DNA of 64,000 bases from Scytonema hofmannii PCC 7110 (GTDB taxonomy: Bacteria > Cyanobacteriota > Cyanobacteriia > Cyanobacteriales > Nostocaceae). Each line of letters begins with the position of its first letter. The stretch's first letter is position 1. The DNA lies in assembly GCF_000346485.2 (NCBI RefSeq), contig NZ_KQ976354.1:11242341-11306340 (forward strand). Direction: 5' to 3'. Of the stretch, positions 16,692 to 26,332 are shown in pieces. The translations under genes and the position numbers were made by a program. The notes beneath the pieces are model-generated. The model saw only the letters and a program-made list of their open reading frames with translations. It was not told the DNA's origin and did not search any database.

Positions 16692-19037
16692 CTAGCTGGC
16701 GTAAATAATACCAATTTCCATTTCGGCTGGCGTGTATTCATTTAGACGAGCACGCAGATTTGCGTCTCTTTGAGGTTGGTAGAGGTCGTGAAAGACCCCC
16801 ATTTCAGATTCATCATCAGCACCCTGTTTAATTTCCCCTGCACAAGTGTTGGCGAGTTGGCAGTAAGTAGGAGTACCGTAACGGGTGCTGTTGAATTGAG
16901 GATGAATGCGATCGCGTTCTACCTGCTGAACAGTTCTTAAGTCTGCCTCCGTAGGCTGAGGTTTATTTGCTTTAACAGCAGTATCCTTCAATTCTTGAGC
17001 GATGGCGGCTTCTACCAAATCTGGCTGGCAGTTGTACCGTCGCGGTGTGCGGGAAGATGGAGTGACGTAGCAGAACCGCATACAACCTTGTTGCCGACGG
17101 GCTACGGTGACAATGCCATCAAAGATGCTGTTCTCTGCTAAATCAATAGAATGTACCAAAACTTTACCGAATATGGTACAACACTGGATAGTCAATCGAG
17201 CATGGGCAAAAGCACAACCTGGTGCATCTAGCGCCTCTCTTTCCATACTAGTGGCATCAAGAATACTATTGCGGATATGAATGGGAATGGGGTCAGCTTG
17301 TACCTCATCTTGGTTGATTTGAATTGAGCCAATAATACTGTGTTCAATCTTTACTTGCCCCTTGAGGTTCAACAGTTCCAGACTTGGTTCCGCAGGGCGC
17401 TTGGGTTCACAATCGCAGTGCAGCGCCCAACCGGGGACAAGGGTTGAGTGACGAATAGTGATTTTGGAAGATAAAAAACTTTTTGCGTCTTCATATTTGT
17501 TTTCCCCTATTTCCTCTTGTGCTGGTTTTTGTTTTTCTTCAGATGACACTGGAAAGTCAAGGATATCCTGTTGCACTTGAACTCCTCGACCCACGATCAA
17601 TAAACCATCTAAGGTGAAGCGACTCCCTGGTTGGACTGTGACGCGCAAAGAATCGGTTGTTTCTGCCTGATAATCGAGAAGGCGAATGACAGGACGGGTG
17701 TGGTTAGCTGCCCGGATTTGCAAGCTTTGATTGGCTTCTAGATGCAGGTCAAACCGCTCGGTATACACGCCGCTATCGGTAATTTCAATAACCGCATGAC
17801 GATACTTTTCTTCGTTCGGATGTTCTTGATACTCACTCCACCACTGGTCGATAGCGGCATTAATACTCGTAAATTCTCCTAGCCTTCCCACTTGGTAAAG
17901 CTTGTGTTGCGCGGGTTGCAAGAGCATCCTGTCATACTCGCCACCCCCAATGTTGGCACTAAAAGCATATTGGTAAGTCACCCAAACCCCTGCTTTGGGT
18001 ACCTGACGCGGCGGAAAGACAATGCGTCCTAGCACGGGGTCAACAGCTACTTTATCTTGGGGAGGTCGATACTGCCAGTCGCTCAGATCGGCGGGAATAA
18101 TTTGCTCAAAGGGAATCGCAACGAAGTTAAAGGGTGTTCCTACTGGCGTTCTCAACCAAATTTGCAGACTTTTACTTTTATCATAGTAAAGACTTGTGTA
18201 GGTTTGGTCGCGTACTTGGCTTTCATTAAACTTGCGCTTGTCTATCTCTAAAGCTCGGCGACGAATAGGAATAGGCAAGTTGAGTTCTTCTGCAATGTGG
18301 GTTGGTTCTGCCTCTGATTGGGGGGAAACATAAAGTTGGGTATCGTTACCCAAAACGCTGAAGCTGTAGCAGTTGGGGCTAACTTCTTCCAGACAGTAGG
18401 CAGGGGTTTTGGTGACGGAATAAGTTTTCAACCGCCAAATAAAAACCCCCACATTTGGAATGTTATAATGTCCTCGATCGTAGGGTGATTGAATTCGGCG
18501 CACATCCACAGTATGAGCTATCTCGTCAAAGGGCCCATTTAAGCGATCGAGGGCATCGCCTTGGCGTAAATCTACCGTTCGACCCTGAGAAATTCGCGAG
18601 TGGTTGACATCTTGCGTCCAACCCAAAAGCTTGTAGAATTCTACTGCCCGTACAGACCAACCTGCTACATCATTTGCCAGCAACTCTAACAGTGCTAAAG
18701 TACCTTTACGCTGCCGATAGCGAATTGTGTTGGCAACTTCCCGTCGAGGAATTAAAATTTTGTTGCGCTGTTGTCCCCCAAGCATCCTGACATCTCCTGG
18801 TTCTCCGGCTTCAGGTACGGGTCGATAACCAATTAAATCGCCGATGTAAGGGACAACCCAGTCCTGACAGGTTTCAATGAACCAGTTCTCATACAACTGA
18901 AAAATATCTGCTTCAACTACATCCACCTGTTCAGTAATTACCCGCAATAAATCCCGTAGAGGGTAGCCTTGTTCGGCATCCCGTTGGCGATAAACCACTG
19001 GCAGAAGTTCGTAGAGACGGTCTTGTGGCTTACTCAT
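16692..19037 (-). CDS. Phage tail protein I-like baseplate protein (eCIS)
   Basis: A 781-residue protein whose first ~150 residues ('RLYELLPVVYRQRDAEQGYPLRDLL', 'EADIFQLYENWFIETCQDWVVPYIGDLIGY', 'ANTIRYRQRKGTLALLELLANDVAGW') match the tail protein I (P2 gpI/T4 gp7-type) region of contractile tails. A long C-terminal part is repetitive and beta-rich ('IEITDSGVYTERFDLHLEANQSLQIRAANH', 'GCAFAHARLTIQCCTIFGKV'), like a right-handed beta-helix. This combination occurs in eCIS and related loci next to the J-like baseplate genes. Start codon overlaps the stop of the 19034-22426 gene by 4 bp. Structural baseplate role likely; the beta-helix may bind carbohydrate or anchor the particle. Confidence 0.82.
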   Translation of the reverse strand: MSKPQDRLYELLPVVYRQRDAEQGYPLRDLLRVITEQVDVVEADIFQLYENWFIETCQDWVVPYIGDLIGYRPVPEAGEPGDVRMLGGQQRNKILIPRREVANTIRYRQRKGTLALLELLANDVAGWSVRAVEFYKLLGWTQDVNHSRISQGRTVDLRQGDALDRLNGPFDEIAHTVDVRRIQSPYDRGHYNIPNVGVFIWRLKTYSVTKTPAYCLEEVSPNCYSFSVLGNDTQLYVSPQSEAEPTHIAEELNLPIPIRRRALEIDKRKFNESQVRDQTYTSLYYDKSKSLQIWLRTPVGTPFNFVAIPFEQIIPADLSDWQYRPPQDKVAVDPVLGRIVFPPRQVPKAGVWVTYQYAFSANIGGGEYDRMLLQPAQHKLYQVGRLGEFTSINAAIDQWWSEYQEHPNEEKYRHAVIEITDSGVYTERFDLHLEANQSLQIRAANHTRPVIRLLDYQAETTDSLRVTVQPGSRFTLDGLLIVGRGVQVQQDILDFPVSSEEKQKPAQEEIGENKYEDAKSFLSSKITIRHSTLVPGWALHCDCEPKRPAEPSLELLNLKGQVKIEHSIIGSIQINQDEVQADPIPIHIRNSILDATSMEREALDAPGCAFAHARLTIQCCTIFGKVLVHSIDLAENSIFDGIVTVARRQQGCMRFCYVTPSSRTPRRYNCQPDLVEAAIAQELKDTAVKANKPQPTEADLRTVQQVERDRIHPQFNSTRYGTPTYCQLANTCAGEIKQGADDESEMGVFHDLYQPQRDANLRARLNEYTPAEMEIGIIYAS

Positions 19038-22000
19038 AGGTTCTCCTTCAAAGGATTGAGAATCAGAGTCAGAGGTTGGGAGGAAACGAGCACAGCTAGT
19101 TGAGCCGGCTGAATCATTTGCTGAGTCGCTTTGGCAAAGTTAACGGTAATGCGTTTTCGAGGTTGTATATCATCCTCAAGGTTCTGTGTGTTTTGCCTTT
19201 GGTAAGTCTTTCCCTTCGCTAATTTCTCTAATATCTGGATAAGGATGTCTGGATTGGCAGCTTCTGTCTCAGAGACGCTATCCAAAATATCTACATCCAC
19301 AAAATCAACGCCTGGAACCTTTTGCATTGTGCTGATAACTTCGCTAAAAGTGACATCCTGCCCCAATTCTCGACGCTCGAAACTAAAAGTATCGAGCAAT
19401 GTTTGCCGCAGCTGTGGTTCGACTGACTCCCACTGATAGTCGGGTAAAATTTTGACTTTGGCACTCACGAACAGTACCATCAGTTCCCGCAGTTCTAGTC
19501 GCACGGGCTGATTGGGGTCACCAAACTGACGCAGTGCTTGATACAAATTGCGGTACAAATCCGATTTTTCATCAATAGGAATGTCGTCCACTCCAGCAAT
19601 TGTCAAATGTACCACCTGACGGCGACCATCAGATACCAGCATGGCACTGGCTTTACCAATCCCTGCAAAAGTGCGGGCAAAGTCGGCGTAGTCTTGTACA
19701 GATACCAGGCGGTTTAAAGCCATGACTTGCAAAGGTGCATTCTTACGTGCTTGGTCGCGGCTTTCTCGGTCAGCACCTCCAGTTGCAGGTAAGGGATTGA
19801 TGACAGCTTTCAACCCTAGAGGACGAGATGCCAGCAAGCTAATTTGCTCTGCCTTGACATTGCCTACTTGACCAATGCCACTGCGGTACACAGCCCTAAT
19901 ATTTTCCACTCCTGTGGGTAGCCTTGTCCCAAAAATAACCGTATTTTTTCCGTCATCATCAGTTTTGGTGATGTATGCACGCTCCGTTGGTTTTAGCCCT
20001 GCAAGGGTTTCTGTTTCATACCAAAGAATGTCATTGACTCGCACTTCTAAGGTACTGGCAGCACCCTCAGGGGTAGGAGCAGGTATGTAGGTCAGAGGCG
20101 GCTGGCGTAACGGAAATTGTTGGAATGCTTTGCTACCATCACCGCTACCTAAGATTTCAGTACGCATTTCCCCATGTGTAGCTTTGACGACATTGCCATA
20201 AACAGTGACGGTATCGCGTTTATACTTATATGCTAAGGATTGGGCAAGGTGGAGGAACGTGTGCGTTTTATCACCTGGTATTTCTTGCTCTTCACTTTTA
20301 ACCATTGTAGTTACGCGCTGAGTAACACTAGATAGCATCACAAGTTCGCTCGCCTTAACCCCTGTCGTTTCCCCTAAATCAGCACGTTCTCCAGATACAA
20401 TCAGCCATCGTCCGGGCTGTAACCCGTCATAAAGCGCTCCCAATTCAATTTCGCTGCCTTTCACGGGTTCGGCTTTAGGGTCAATGACTTCCTCTGCTAG
20501 CCGCAATTCTTCGCTTTGGGCATAAACAGTAGTTTGCCGCAGTAGGCTTAAAGAGCGATCGCTCTCTTTTAACCAGTTTCTATCTAATGTTAGCTGCGTC
20601 ACTTTGGCAGTTATCCCATATTTTGCTTGGGTAACAGTTTCCACTTTTGTAACCTGATAGATATCTGGTCGAACCTGTTCGGGACGTTGAATTGCAACCC
20701 AACTTTCTACAGTGATTTGCTCGTACAGAGCATCTAGTGCCATTTGTTGTTTTAATGTACCAGAATCATTAGGAATTGGAGCAGGTGATTCGCAAAGGAT
20801 AGAAAGAGAACTCTCTTCCCTATTAGATGTAATGCTTACCTTGCAAGCGTCAGTTGAGTATCGAAGAATTTTCTCTTGTAGCGCTCGTTCAAGCCGCAAA
20901 ACGAATCTTTCCCGATCCTGGTCAACCCGGACAAACAAATTGTTATCAACCCATCTTAATTGAATAATTTGTAGCGGTTGGCTGGTGGGATCTGATGGGA
21001 CTTGTCCAGTGACGGATTCAAAGAATTCAAAGCGGAGTTCGTTCGTTTGTCTAGTTGATACTTGTCTAGTTGATAAATCTCTTGGTACAACGACCTCTTC
21101 ATCTGGAGTTACTTCGGGCAGTCTAGTTATGCGAACTACTATTCCATAAGGGTTCAGAGGAATATCATCGGAAGTGGCTACTGAGGCTTCCACGCTTATT
21201 GTTTCATCATCATCTCTTTGAAATGAAATCTGACTGTTGTCTTCTAGGAGATTATCATCCCAGAACACTTGTACACCTATTGTCATTGTACCTGCGATCG
21301 CCCACTCTTCATAACCCTGAATTCTGCCTCGATCATCGTAAACTGGCTTGAGGGGTGCGTTTGCTCCAAAAGGTGCAGCTTTCACCCGAAAAGCTTGCGT
21401 ACTCTGTGAACCCGACTTGCTCGTATCTAAGGTATTCTGCAAAGCAGTGTAAAGGGTGTCTGTTAACCTTGGCTTGAGTGCTGTCAATATCTGTGGAGCA
21501 ATATCCGACTCACATTTGTAAACCTGTTTTGGGGTTAATCCTAGTTGTAAGGCGTTAGCAGGTGGAATGGAGGGGGGCTGAAGTAAATTCTTGAGTAGAC
21601 CTTCATCAGCAGAACCCAGGTTTTTAAAAGGGCATTTGCTCTCACCTCTTGAGTTCCTTCCTTGGCTCATAGTTAAAGAATTGACTTCCTGCTGCAAAAT
21701 CTGTTGCGTGTTAGCTGTTTGCAACTCCACCTTTGTGCGATTTTCTATCGCCTGTGGTTCTACAGCTTTTACTTGGCGAAATACCTTGTTGTCTGGGTGA
21801 TTGCTCAATACAAACAACACAGCGTCGTTGGGTTTGAGGTTAGTTGTAATTCCTTGAAAATAAATTGTGTCTGTTTCCCTATTAATAAAATGCGGACGGG
21901 TGAGGCGTGGTTGCAAATTATTCCAATCTGCACGGGCTGAGATTTTTTCTGCGGTTTCAAAAAATTGCGGCATTTCACCAATACCCGGCAAACTTTGAAT

Positions 22001-22426
22001 CCGATTTCCTGCGGGTATTTCGCTACCTTTGTTATAACCCGTTTCCATAGTGAAGGCAGGATAGACGGTAGCAGCTACACCAGGACGCAATCTGTAACCA
22101 ACCAACCTCGCTAACTCCAAAACCGATCGCCTCTCAGTCGCTGTCCGCAGATAACCTTCATTAGCAATACGTTCTTGGTAAAAAGTCAGAACATCTGCTA
22201 CAGTTGCCCAGGCATCTAAAAAAGCGATCGCAGGGTCATTTGCATTGCGTGTTTTGAGGTTGGCAAGGGATAAAAAGACGCTACTAGAAAAACACGTCTT
22301 CATCGTTTCTAAAAAACTAGCATGGGTGCCAACTCGATATTTTAAGGCATTTAAACCAGGACGGTTAGCAGCAGACATGGGTGTGAGGATTTCTAGTCCT
22401 TTAAAACAGCAGCTGGTTTTATTCAT
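19034..22426 (-). CDS. Putative baseplate assembly protein, gpJ/Afp12-like
   Basis: An 1130-residue protein. The N-terminal 130 residues ('PGLNALKYRVGTHASFLETM', 'DPAIAFLDAWATVADVLTFYQERIANEGYLRTATERRSVLELARLVGYRLRPGVAA') and the C-terminal part ('APLQVMALNRLVSVQDYADFARTFAGIGKASA', 'VVHLTIAGVDDIPID', 'VDFVDVDIL') match gpJ/gp6-type baseplate wedge proteins of eCIS (Afp12/Pvc12 position). Such proteins build the iris ring that holds sheath contraction until triggered. It overlaps both neighbours by 4 bp. The size is at the large end for the family because of a ~500-residue beta-rich middle, normal for cyanobacterial and actinobacterial eCIS. Confidence 0.88.
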   Translation of the reverse strand: MNKTSCCFKGLEILTPMSAANRPGLNALKYRVGTHASFLETMKTCFSSSVFLSLANLKTRNANDPAIAFLDAWATVADVLTFYQERIANEGYLRTATERRSVLELARLVGYRLRPGVAATVYPAFTMETGYNKGSEIPAGNRIQSLPGIGEMPQFFETAEKISARADWNNLQPRLTRPHFINRETDTIYFQGITTNLKPNDAVLFVLSNHPDNKVFRQVKAVEPQAIENRTKVELQTANTQQILQQEVNSLTMSQGRNSRGESKCPFKNLGSADEGLLKNLLQPPSIPPANALQLGLTPKQVYKCESDIAPQILTALKPRLTDTLYTALQNTLDTSKSGSQSTQAFRVKAAPFGANAPLKPVYDDRGRIQGYEEWAIAGTMTIGVQVFWDDNLLEDNSQISFQRDDDETISVEASVATSDDIPLNPYGIVVRITRLPEVTPDEEVVVPRDLSTRQVSTRQTNELRFEFFESVTGQVPSDPTSQPLQIIQLRWVDNNLFVRVDQDRERFVLRLERALQEKILRYSTDACKVSITSNREESSLSILCESPAPIPNDSGTLKQQMALDALYEQITVESWVAIQRPEQVRPDIYQVTKVETVTQAKYGITAKVTQLTLDRNWLKESDRSLSLLRQTTVYAQSEELRLAEEVIDPKAEPVKGSEIELGALYDGLQPGRWLIVSGERADLGETTGVKASELVMLSSVTQRVTTMVKSEEQEIPGDKTHTFLHLAQSLAYKYKRDTVTVYGNVVKATHGEMRTEILGSGDGSKAFQQFPLRQPPLTYIPAPTPEGAASTLEVRVNDILWYETETLAGLKPTERAYITKTDDDGKNTVIFGTRLPTGVENIRAVYRSGIGQVGNVKAEQISLLASRPLGLKAVINPLPATGGADRESRDQARKNAPLQVMALNRLVSVQDYADFARTFAGIGKASAMLVSDGRRQVVHLTIAGVDDIPIDEKSDLYRNLYQALRQFGDPNQPVRLELRELMVLFVSAKVKILPDYQWESVEPQLRQTLLDTFSFERRELGQDVTFSEVISTMQKVPGVDFVDVDILDSVSETEAANPDILIQILEKLAKGKTYQRQNTQNLEDDIQPRKRITVNFAKATQQMIQPAQLAVLVSSQPLTLILNPLKENL

Positions 22427-25056
22427 CGTCCACCTCGCAGGATTAGCTCAAATTTACCGTTTTCAGGAAAATTAGGATTATTATCCAGTTGGGCAACTTC
22501 TTGGAGATTGAGAGGTAGGATACCGTTATCCAGTTCTCCATTATTACCTTCATACAAGCGCTGCAATTTTGTTACAACAACGTTTTCTACACCAGGTACG
22601 GCTTGGGCACTAGCAACTAATTTGCTGAGGGCAATACCTGTTCCAAATGTGAGGTTATCTGGATGGAAGAAGCCACGCCGAGCATCTGCTAAGATGCGAT
22701 TGCTAAACACGTCTAATAAGGCAGCTTTGATGTGTCCGCGCAGATAGTTGGGTTGTACGCATACTGTCATCGCAATATCTAACGGTACGTATGTCGCTGA
22801 TTTCACCACGATATCGTGACCTATGCGACGAAAGCGGTAAAGGTGTTTGGTAATTGCTGTCAATAACTCTTCACTAGTTGTCTGGGTTCCTAAGGGGTCA
22901 ATCACCACTAACACCTCACACCAACTCCCCGTCCAACGTAACATAGCTGCCGAGCGCTGCACGCTGTCAGAAAAGTCACGCATGACAATATCGGCGTAGT
23001 CTTGAGCCGTTATCGCCCGTTGTAATTCCTTGGCGAAGGTGTGGGGGGCAAAAAGTTTTACCTCAGATAAGGGTTCAGGTGCTATGCCACCTTGAGCAGG
23101 CAGGGGGTTGTGAGGAATAATACTCTTTGGCTCGCAACGAAAAACAGCGTGAGCAATGGTGTCAGCACCAATGTTTCCGGCTATACTATTGCCAATGCGG
23201 TAAGTCGCAAAAAAACGCGTTCCTACCTCTGGCATCCGTCCCAATTCACCATTGCCAAAACGTAGATGGGCATAGCCTTCGTCGTCCATCTCAACAACAA
23301 AATGCTGTTCTTGGCTGTAGCTTGCCTGCAAATCGCCTCTAGGTGCAAGCGTCCATTCCCATTCCTTAGCTTCAAACAGACACTCGGGGTTAATCGGTTC
23401 TTTATAGTTAACTGGAACGCCAATCAGCTTTGTAATTTGGGGTACAGCAAGCCGGGGATTTTGAGTGAGTAATTTGGAAGCGGGAGCCTGAGACAATTCT
23501 TGGGCAGAAAGTGGTTGACGGAAGGTCAGTGGTGTGTGTTTGAGCTGGGGACGGAATAATTCGGGCAATGCCATCATGTTTGCGGGCTGACCTTCTTCTT
23601 CACAAAGGGCGATCGCTTCTTTTTCTACCACTGTTTTTAAATCTTCCAGAGGAGGCGGAAGCGTCTGTCCGTGGTCTATCAAAATGACATTACCCCGTGC
23701 AACACTAATGTCTTTAATTAACTTGCATTCTGGGGCTAAACCAATTGCTGAAATACAAAGAGGAAACGGTAACGCATCTTCTAGTGCCCAACTAATTTCT
23801 ACAATAGGAGTGGGCATTTCTTGGGTAACGTTATCAACCTTGACTGGGTAAACTGCATCTACACCTTGTTCAACGCGAGTCAACCGGATAGCATGGCGGT
23901 GAGTTATATTGGCATCTGCCACATTATCTGTTTTGGCTCCCTTTACCTCTTCAAAAATCAGAATGTCACCTGCTTTCAATTTCAGCTTGCGGTCTAATTG
24001 TGGCAAAGGTTTAGAGGTATCGCCATCGTCACAGGATTCTTCTTGTTTTGTAGGCTGACTAGAAGTTGGAACCCATCCATCTAACAGAGTAGCGCTGGTT
24101 GCTCCTTTGGGTAAACAACACTGGCGATCGCCCCAGGTATAAAAACGAATTTCATTGTGTGCTTTGTATAAATGGATTTGTGCTTGGGAGTTTGTAAAAA
24201 TTGGCTCAAATACTTCGTAACTGCTGCTAGAAATGTTTCTTAGATCGTTAACACTTAGAATTGTGCTAACCGCAGAAGTGTTTTGGTATTTAGTAATAAA
24301 GAAAACATTATTTAAATTTATCTCAGTATTATTTTCAGTTTCCAACCATACCCAAGTACGAGCATTGCAACCCTCATGCATGGCGTAATCAACCAAGCGA
24401 ACATGACGGCGCACGGAAATACGCTGGCGGGCTGTGTCTAAATATGCTTCGGTTGCAACAGCATCTTGGTAATAGCTGAGATAGTCACCTACGTAAGCCA
24501 AGAGTTCCACCAAAGTAATTCCTAAGTCAGGAACGTGGCGTTCTTGCCAATCAGGCATAATTAATGCCAAACGGTCTAAAATTAATTGGCGGAAACTGGC
24601 GTAGTCCTTAGCCAAATAATTAATTTCTGGCTCAATTCTTTCTATAGAAGAAGTATAAGTAGGTACCGTCTTGCAATCTAGATCGCTGGGACAACCAACT
24701 TTGAAACTGAATTTTAATTGGGCATAGCGAGGGTCAAAACCTTCTAACCTCACTAAACGAAGGGTATAGGTTGAAAAGTCCCCTGGTTTATTGACAAACA
24801 CCTGCAAGCAACTGTCAAGGGTGGGATCTTCTTGAATCTCACGCTCCACACCAGTCACCTTGATATCGCGGATGCGCTGACCTCCCTCAATCCAAATGTT
24901 GTCCTTTGTGATATTTTCTGGGACAGAACCAATGAAGTGAACGCAAAGCGATCGCTGGTCATCGCTGACTTCCAAATAATCCAGCCCGTTGAGGTTTCGC
25001 TTCCGAACCTCGTGAAGACGCTGTTCGTTTTCACAGGTTAGAACTGGCTCATTCAT
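22423..25056 (-). CDS. Putative baseplate assembly protein, gpJ/Afp11-like
   Basis: An 877-residue protein. 'EPEINYLAKDYASFRQLILDRLALIMPDWQERHVPDLGITLVELLAYVGDYLSYYQDAVATEAYLDTARQR' (residues about 145-215, outlined) is the conserved wedge-protein signature of eCIS baseplates, and the C-terminal domain ('TAQDYADIVMRDFSDSVQRSAAMLRW', 'HIKAALLDVFSN') is gpJ-like. It pairs with the 19034-22426 protein as the two J-like wedge subunits. Start overlaps the gp25-like stop by 4 bp. Structural role in the baseplate. Confidence 0.88.
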   Translation of the reverse strand: MNEPVLTCENEQRLHEVRKRNLNGLDYLEVSDDQRSLCVHFIGSVPENITKDNIWIEGGQRIRDIKVTGVEREIQEDPTLDSCLQVFVNKPGDFSTYTLRLVRLEGFDPRYAQLKFSFKVGCPSDLDCKTVPTYTSSIERIEPEINYLAKDYASFRQLILDRLALIMPDWQERHVPDLGITLVELLAYVGDYLSYYQDAVATEAYLDTARQRISVRRHVRLVDYAMHEGCNARTWVWLETENNTEINLNNVFFITKYQNTSAVSTILSVNDLRNISSSSYEVFEPIFTNSQAQIHLYKAHNEIRFYTWGDRQCCLPKGATSATLLDGWVPTSSQPTKQEESCDDGDTSKPLPQLDRKLKLKAGDILIFEEVKGAKTDNVADANITHRHAIRLTRVEQGVDAVYPVKVDNVTQEMPTPIVEISWALEDALPFPLCISAIGLAPECKLIKDISVARGNVILIDHGQTLPPPLEDLKTVVEKEAIALCEEEGQPANMMALPELFRPQLKHTPLTFRQPLSAQELSQAPASKLLTQNPRLAVPQITKLIGVPVNYKEPINPECLFEAKEWEWTLAPRGDLQASYSQEQHFVVEMDDEGYAHLRFGNGELGRMPEVGTRFFATYRIGNSIAGNIGADTIAHAVFRCEPKSIIPHNPLPAQGGIAPEPLSEVKLFAPHTFAKELQRAITAQDYADIVMRDFSDSVQRSAAMLRWTGSWCEVLVVIDPLGTQTTSEELLTAITKHLYRFRRIGHDIVVKSATYVPLDIAMTVCVQPNYLRGHIKAALLDVFSNRILADARRGFFHPDNLTFGTGIALSKLVASAQAVPGVENVVVTKLQRLYEGNNGELDNGILPLNLQEVAQLDNNPNFPENGKFELILRGGR

Positions 25057-25415
25057 AATGCATTGCTCCGTTCAAAAATTTCGTTACGTTGTTCCCCACT
25101 ACGTTTGACGGTGTATTGCACAAACACTCGCAAGTAAGAATCCTTGCTAGTGACTTCCAGCCCTTGCACTTCAATAAGGTCACTCAACCAACGTTGTAGT
25201 GCTGCTTGCGTGGTAAATTGTAACGTTGCCGTTAATTCAGGGCTGTTAGGAGCAAATATTAGTTGTAGTAAACCACTGCCAAAGTCTGGGCGATTGACCC
25301 GTTCGCCAGGATTAGTAAAGAGTAATTGTTCAATCATGTCCCGGATATGGTCGTCATTGGTAGTGGTCGCTGTACGACCTCGATTGTCAAAGTGGAATGG
25401 AAAGTCAATGTTCAT
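25053..25415 (-). CDS. GPW/gp25-family baseplate protein
   Basis: A 120-residue protein with the gp25 signature: 'IDFPFHFDNRGRTATTTNDDHIRDMIEQLLFTNPGERVNRPDFGSGLLQLIFAPN' (residues 3-57, outlined). The E-R-x-x-R-P-x-F-G-s-G-l motif carries the conserved EPR-like core that contacts the sheath and wedge proteins in T4 gp25, T6SS TssE and Afp9. Length is normal for the family. It lies 7 bp after the PAAR-like gene and overlaps the next J-like gene by 4 bp. Confidence 0.9.
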   Translation of the reverse strand: MNIDFPFHFDNRGRTATTTNDDHIRDMIEQLLFTNPGERVNRPDFGSGLLQLIFAPNSPELTATLQFTTQAALQRWLSDLIEVQGLEVTSKDSYLRVFVQYTVKRSGEQRNEIFERSNAL

Positions 25416-25422
25416 CAGTTTC

Positions 25423-25746
25423 TCACATCCCTAAAACTCGTGTTTGTGCAATACCGGGAATTAACGGTATAGCAGTCGGAGCGCAAATTGCTTGACTGCT
25501 GAGAAGTAACACGGGTACGCCATTGGCAAAAACACGCATAGCTCCTGTTACCCACTGAGCCGTAACACAAGGACCATTGGCTGCTGGCGGTGGTGGTAAT
25601 GTACAACCAGCAACAATATAAGGTGTGCTTTGCAATACTATTGGCTGTCCATTAACTAGTACTCGTGGATAGGGAATTGTAGGTTGAGCTTGTCCTGCAT
25701 GAGAACAAAGTATAGTTGCGCCAACGTGTAGTAAAGGTCCTGGCAT
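25423..25746 (-). CDS. PAAR-like spike tip protein
   Basis: About 107 residues from ATG 25746 ('MPGPLLHVGATILCSHAGQAQP'), glycine/proline-rich with short beta motifs and four cysteines ('C.H.GQA', 'GC', 'GPC', 'ICAP'). This is the pattern of the PAAR-like/DUF4280 cone that caps the spike trimer in eCIS (Afp10 position). It lies between the gpV-like spike gene (52 bp upstream) and gp25. A longer reading from a TTG at 25752 is less likely. Expected role: sharpening the needle and possibly carrying effectors. Confidence 0.8.
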   Translation of the reverse strand: MPGPLLHVGATILCSHAGQAQPTIPYPRVLVNGQPIVLQSTPYIVAGCTLPPPPAANGPCVTAQWVTGAMRVFANGVPVLLLSSQAICAPTAIPLIPGIAQTRVLGM

Positions 25747-25804
25747 AAGCAATGAATAGTTGTGGAAATTAAAACTTAAAAATAAGGTGGTTTCTAAGAG
25801 CTCA

Positions 25805-26332
25805 TTAAGTAACTACCAACGCGCCATTATTAATTGTGATTGTTGGTCCAACCATAATTAAACTTGCACCTTTGCCATTATCAATATAGATACCACTATC
25901 GTTAACTACGATTGTTGCTCCTGTCGGACTTTTTAAGGCAATACCTCCAGACACGCGAGTTGGTGCAGCATCACTAATAATTAAAGAATTTTGCAAAGTA
26001 GTTTGGATAACAATGTTTTGTCCTGGTGGAATGGGAGGAGGTGTCAGTGCCAATGCTGGAACTTCAGCAGCCGCTCCCCAAAATCCTCCTACCCAAATCG
26101 GGTAATCTGGTTCACCTTGTTCAAATTCAATCCAAACACCAGCAGCAACTTGAGGAACCATAAACACACCTTCTTGTTTGCCTGCAATTGGTAAGCAAGG
26201 CATAGCCCAATTAGAGGGAATTACGCCCAAAACATCAGGGACTATCGCCTGTATTCGTCCGCGTTGTTCTGGATCGCTATTATTAACAACTGTCCCTCTA
26301 TACTTGCCATAATATTTACTTGTTTCTGTCAT
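25805..26332 (-). CDS. Baseplate spike protein gpV/Afp8 C-part (OB fold and beta-helix)
   Basis: A 175-residue protein. Residues 8-90 ('GKYRGTVVNNSDPEQRGRIQAIVPDV', 'AMPCLPIAGKQEGVFMVPQVAAGVWIEFEQGEPDYPIWVGGFWG') are the gp5/gpV OB-fold domain. The last ~60 residues have the short repeating strands ('GGIALKSPTGATIVVNDSGIYIDNGKGASLIMVGPTITINNGALVV', outlined) of a trimeric beta-helix needle. In most eCIS the hub and spike are one VgrG-like protein (Afp8); here they are two genes, gpD-like and gpV-like, overlapping by 4 bp. Confidence 0.88.
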   Translation of the reverse strand: MTETSKYYGKYRGTVVNNSDPEQRGRIQAIVPDVLGVIPSNWAMPCLPIAGKQEGVFMVPQVAAGVWIEFEQGEPDYPIWVGGFWGAAAEVPALALTPPPIPPGQNIVIQTTLQNSLIISDAAPTRVSGGIALKSPTGATIVVNDSGIYIDNGKGASLIMVGPTITINNGALVVT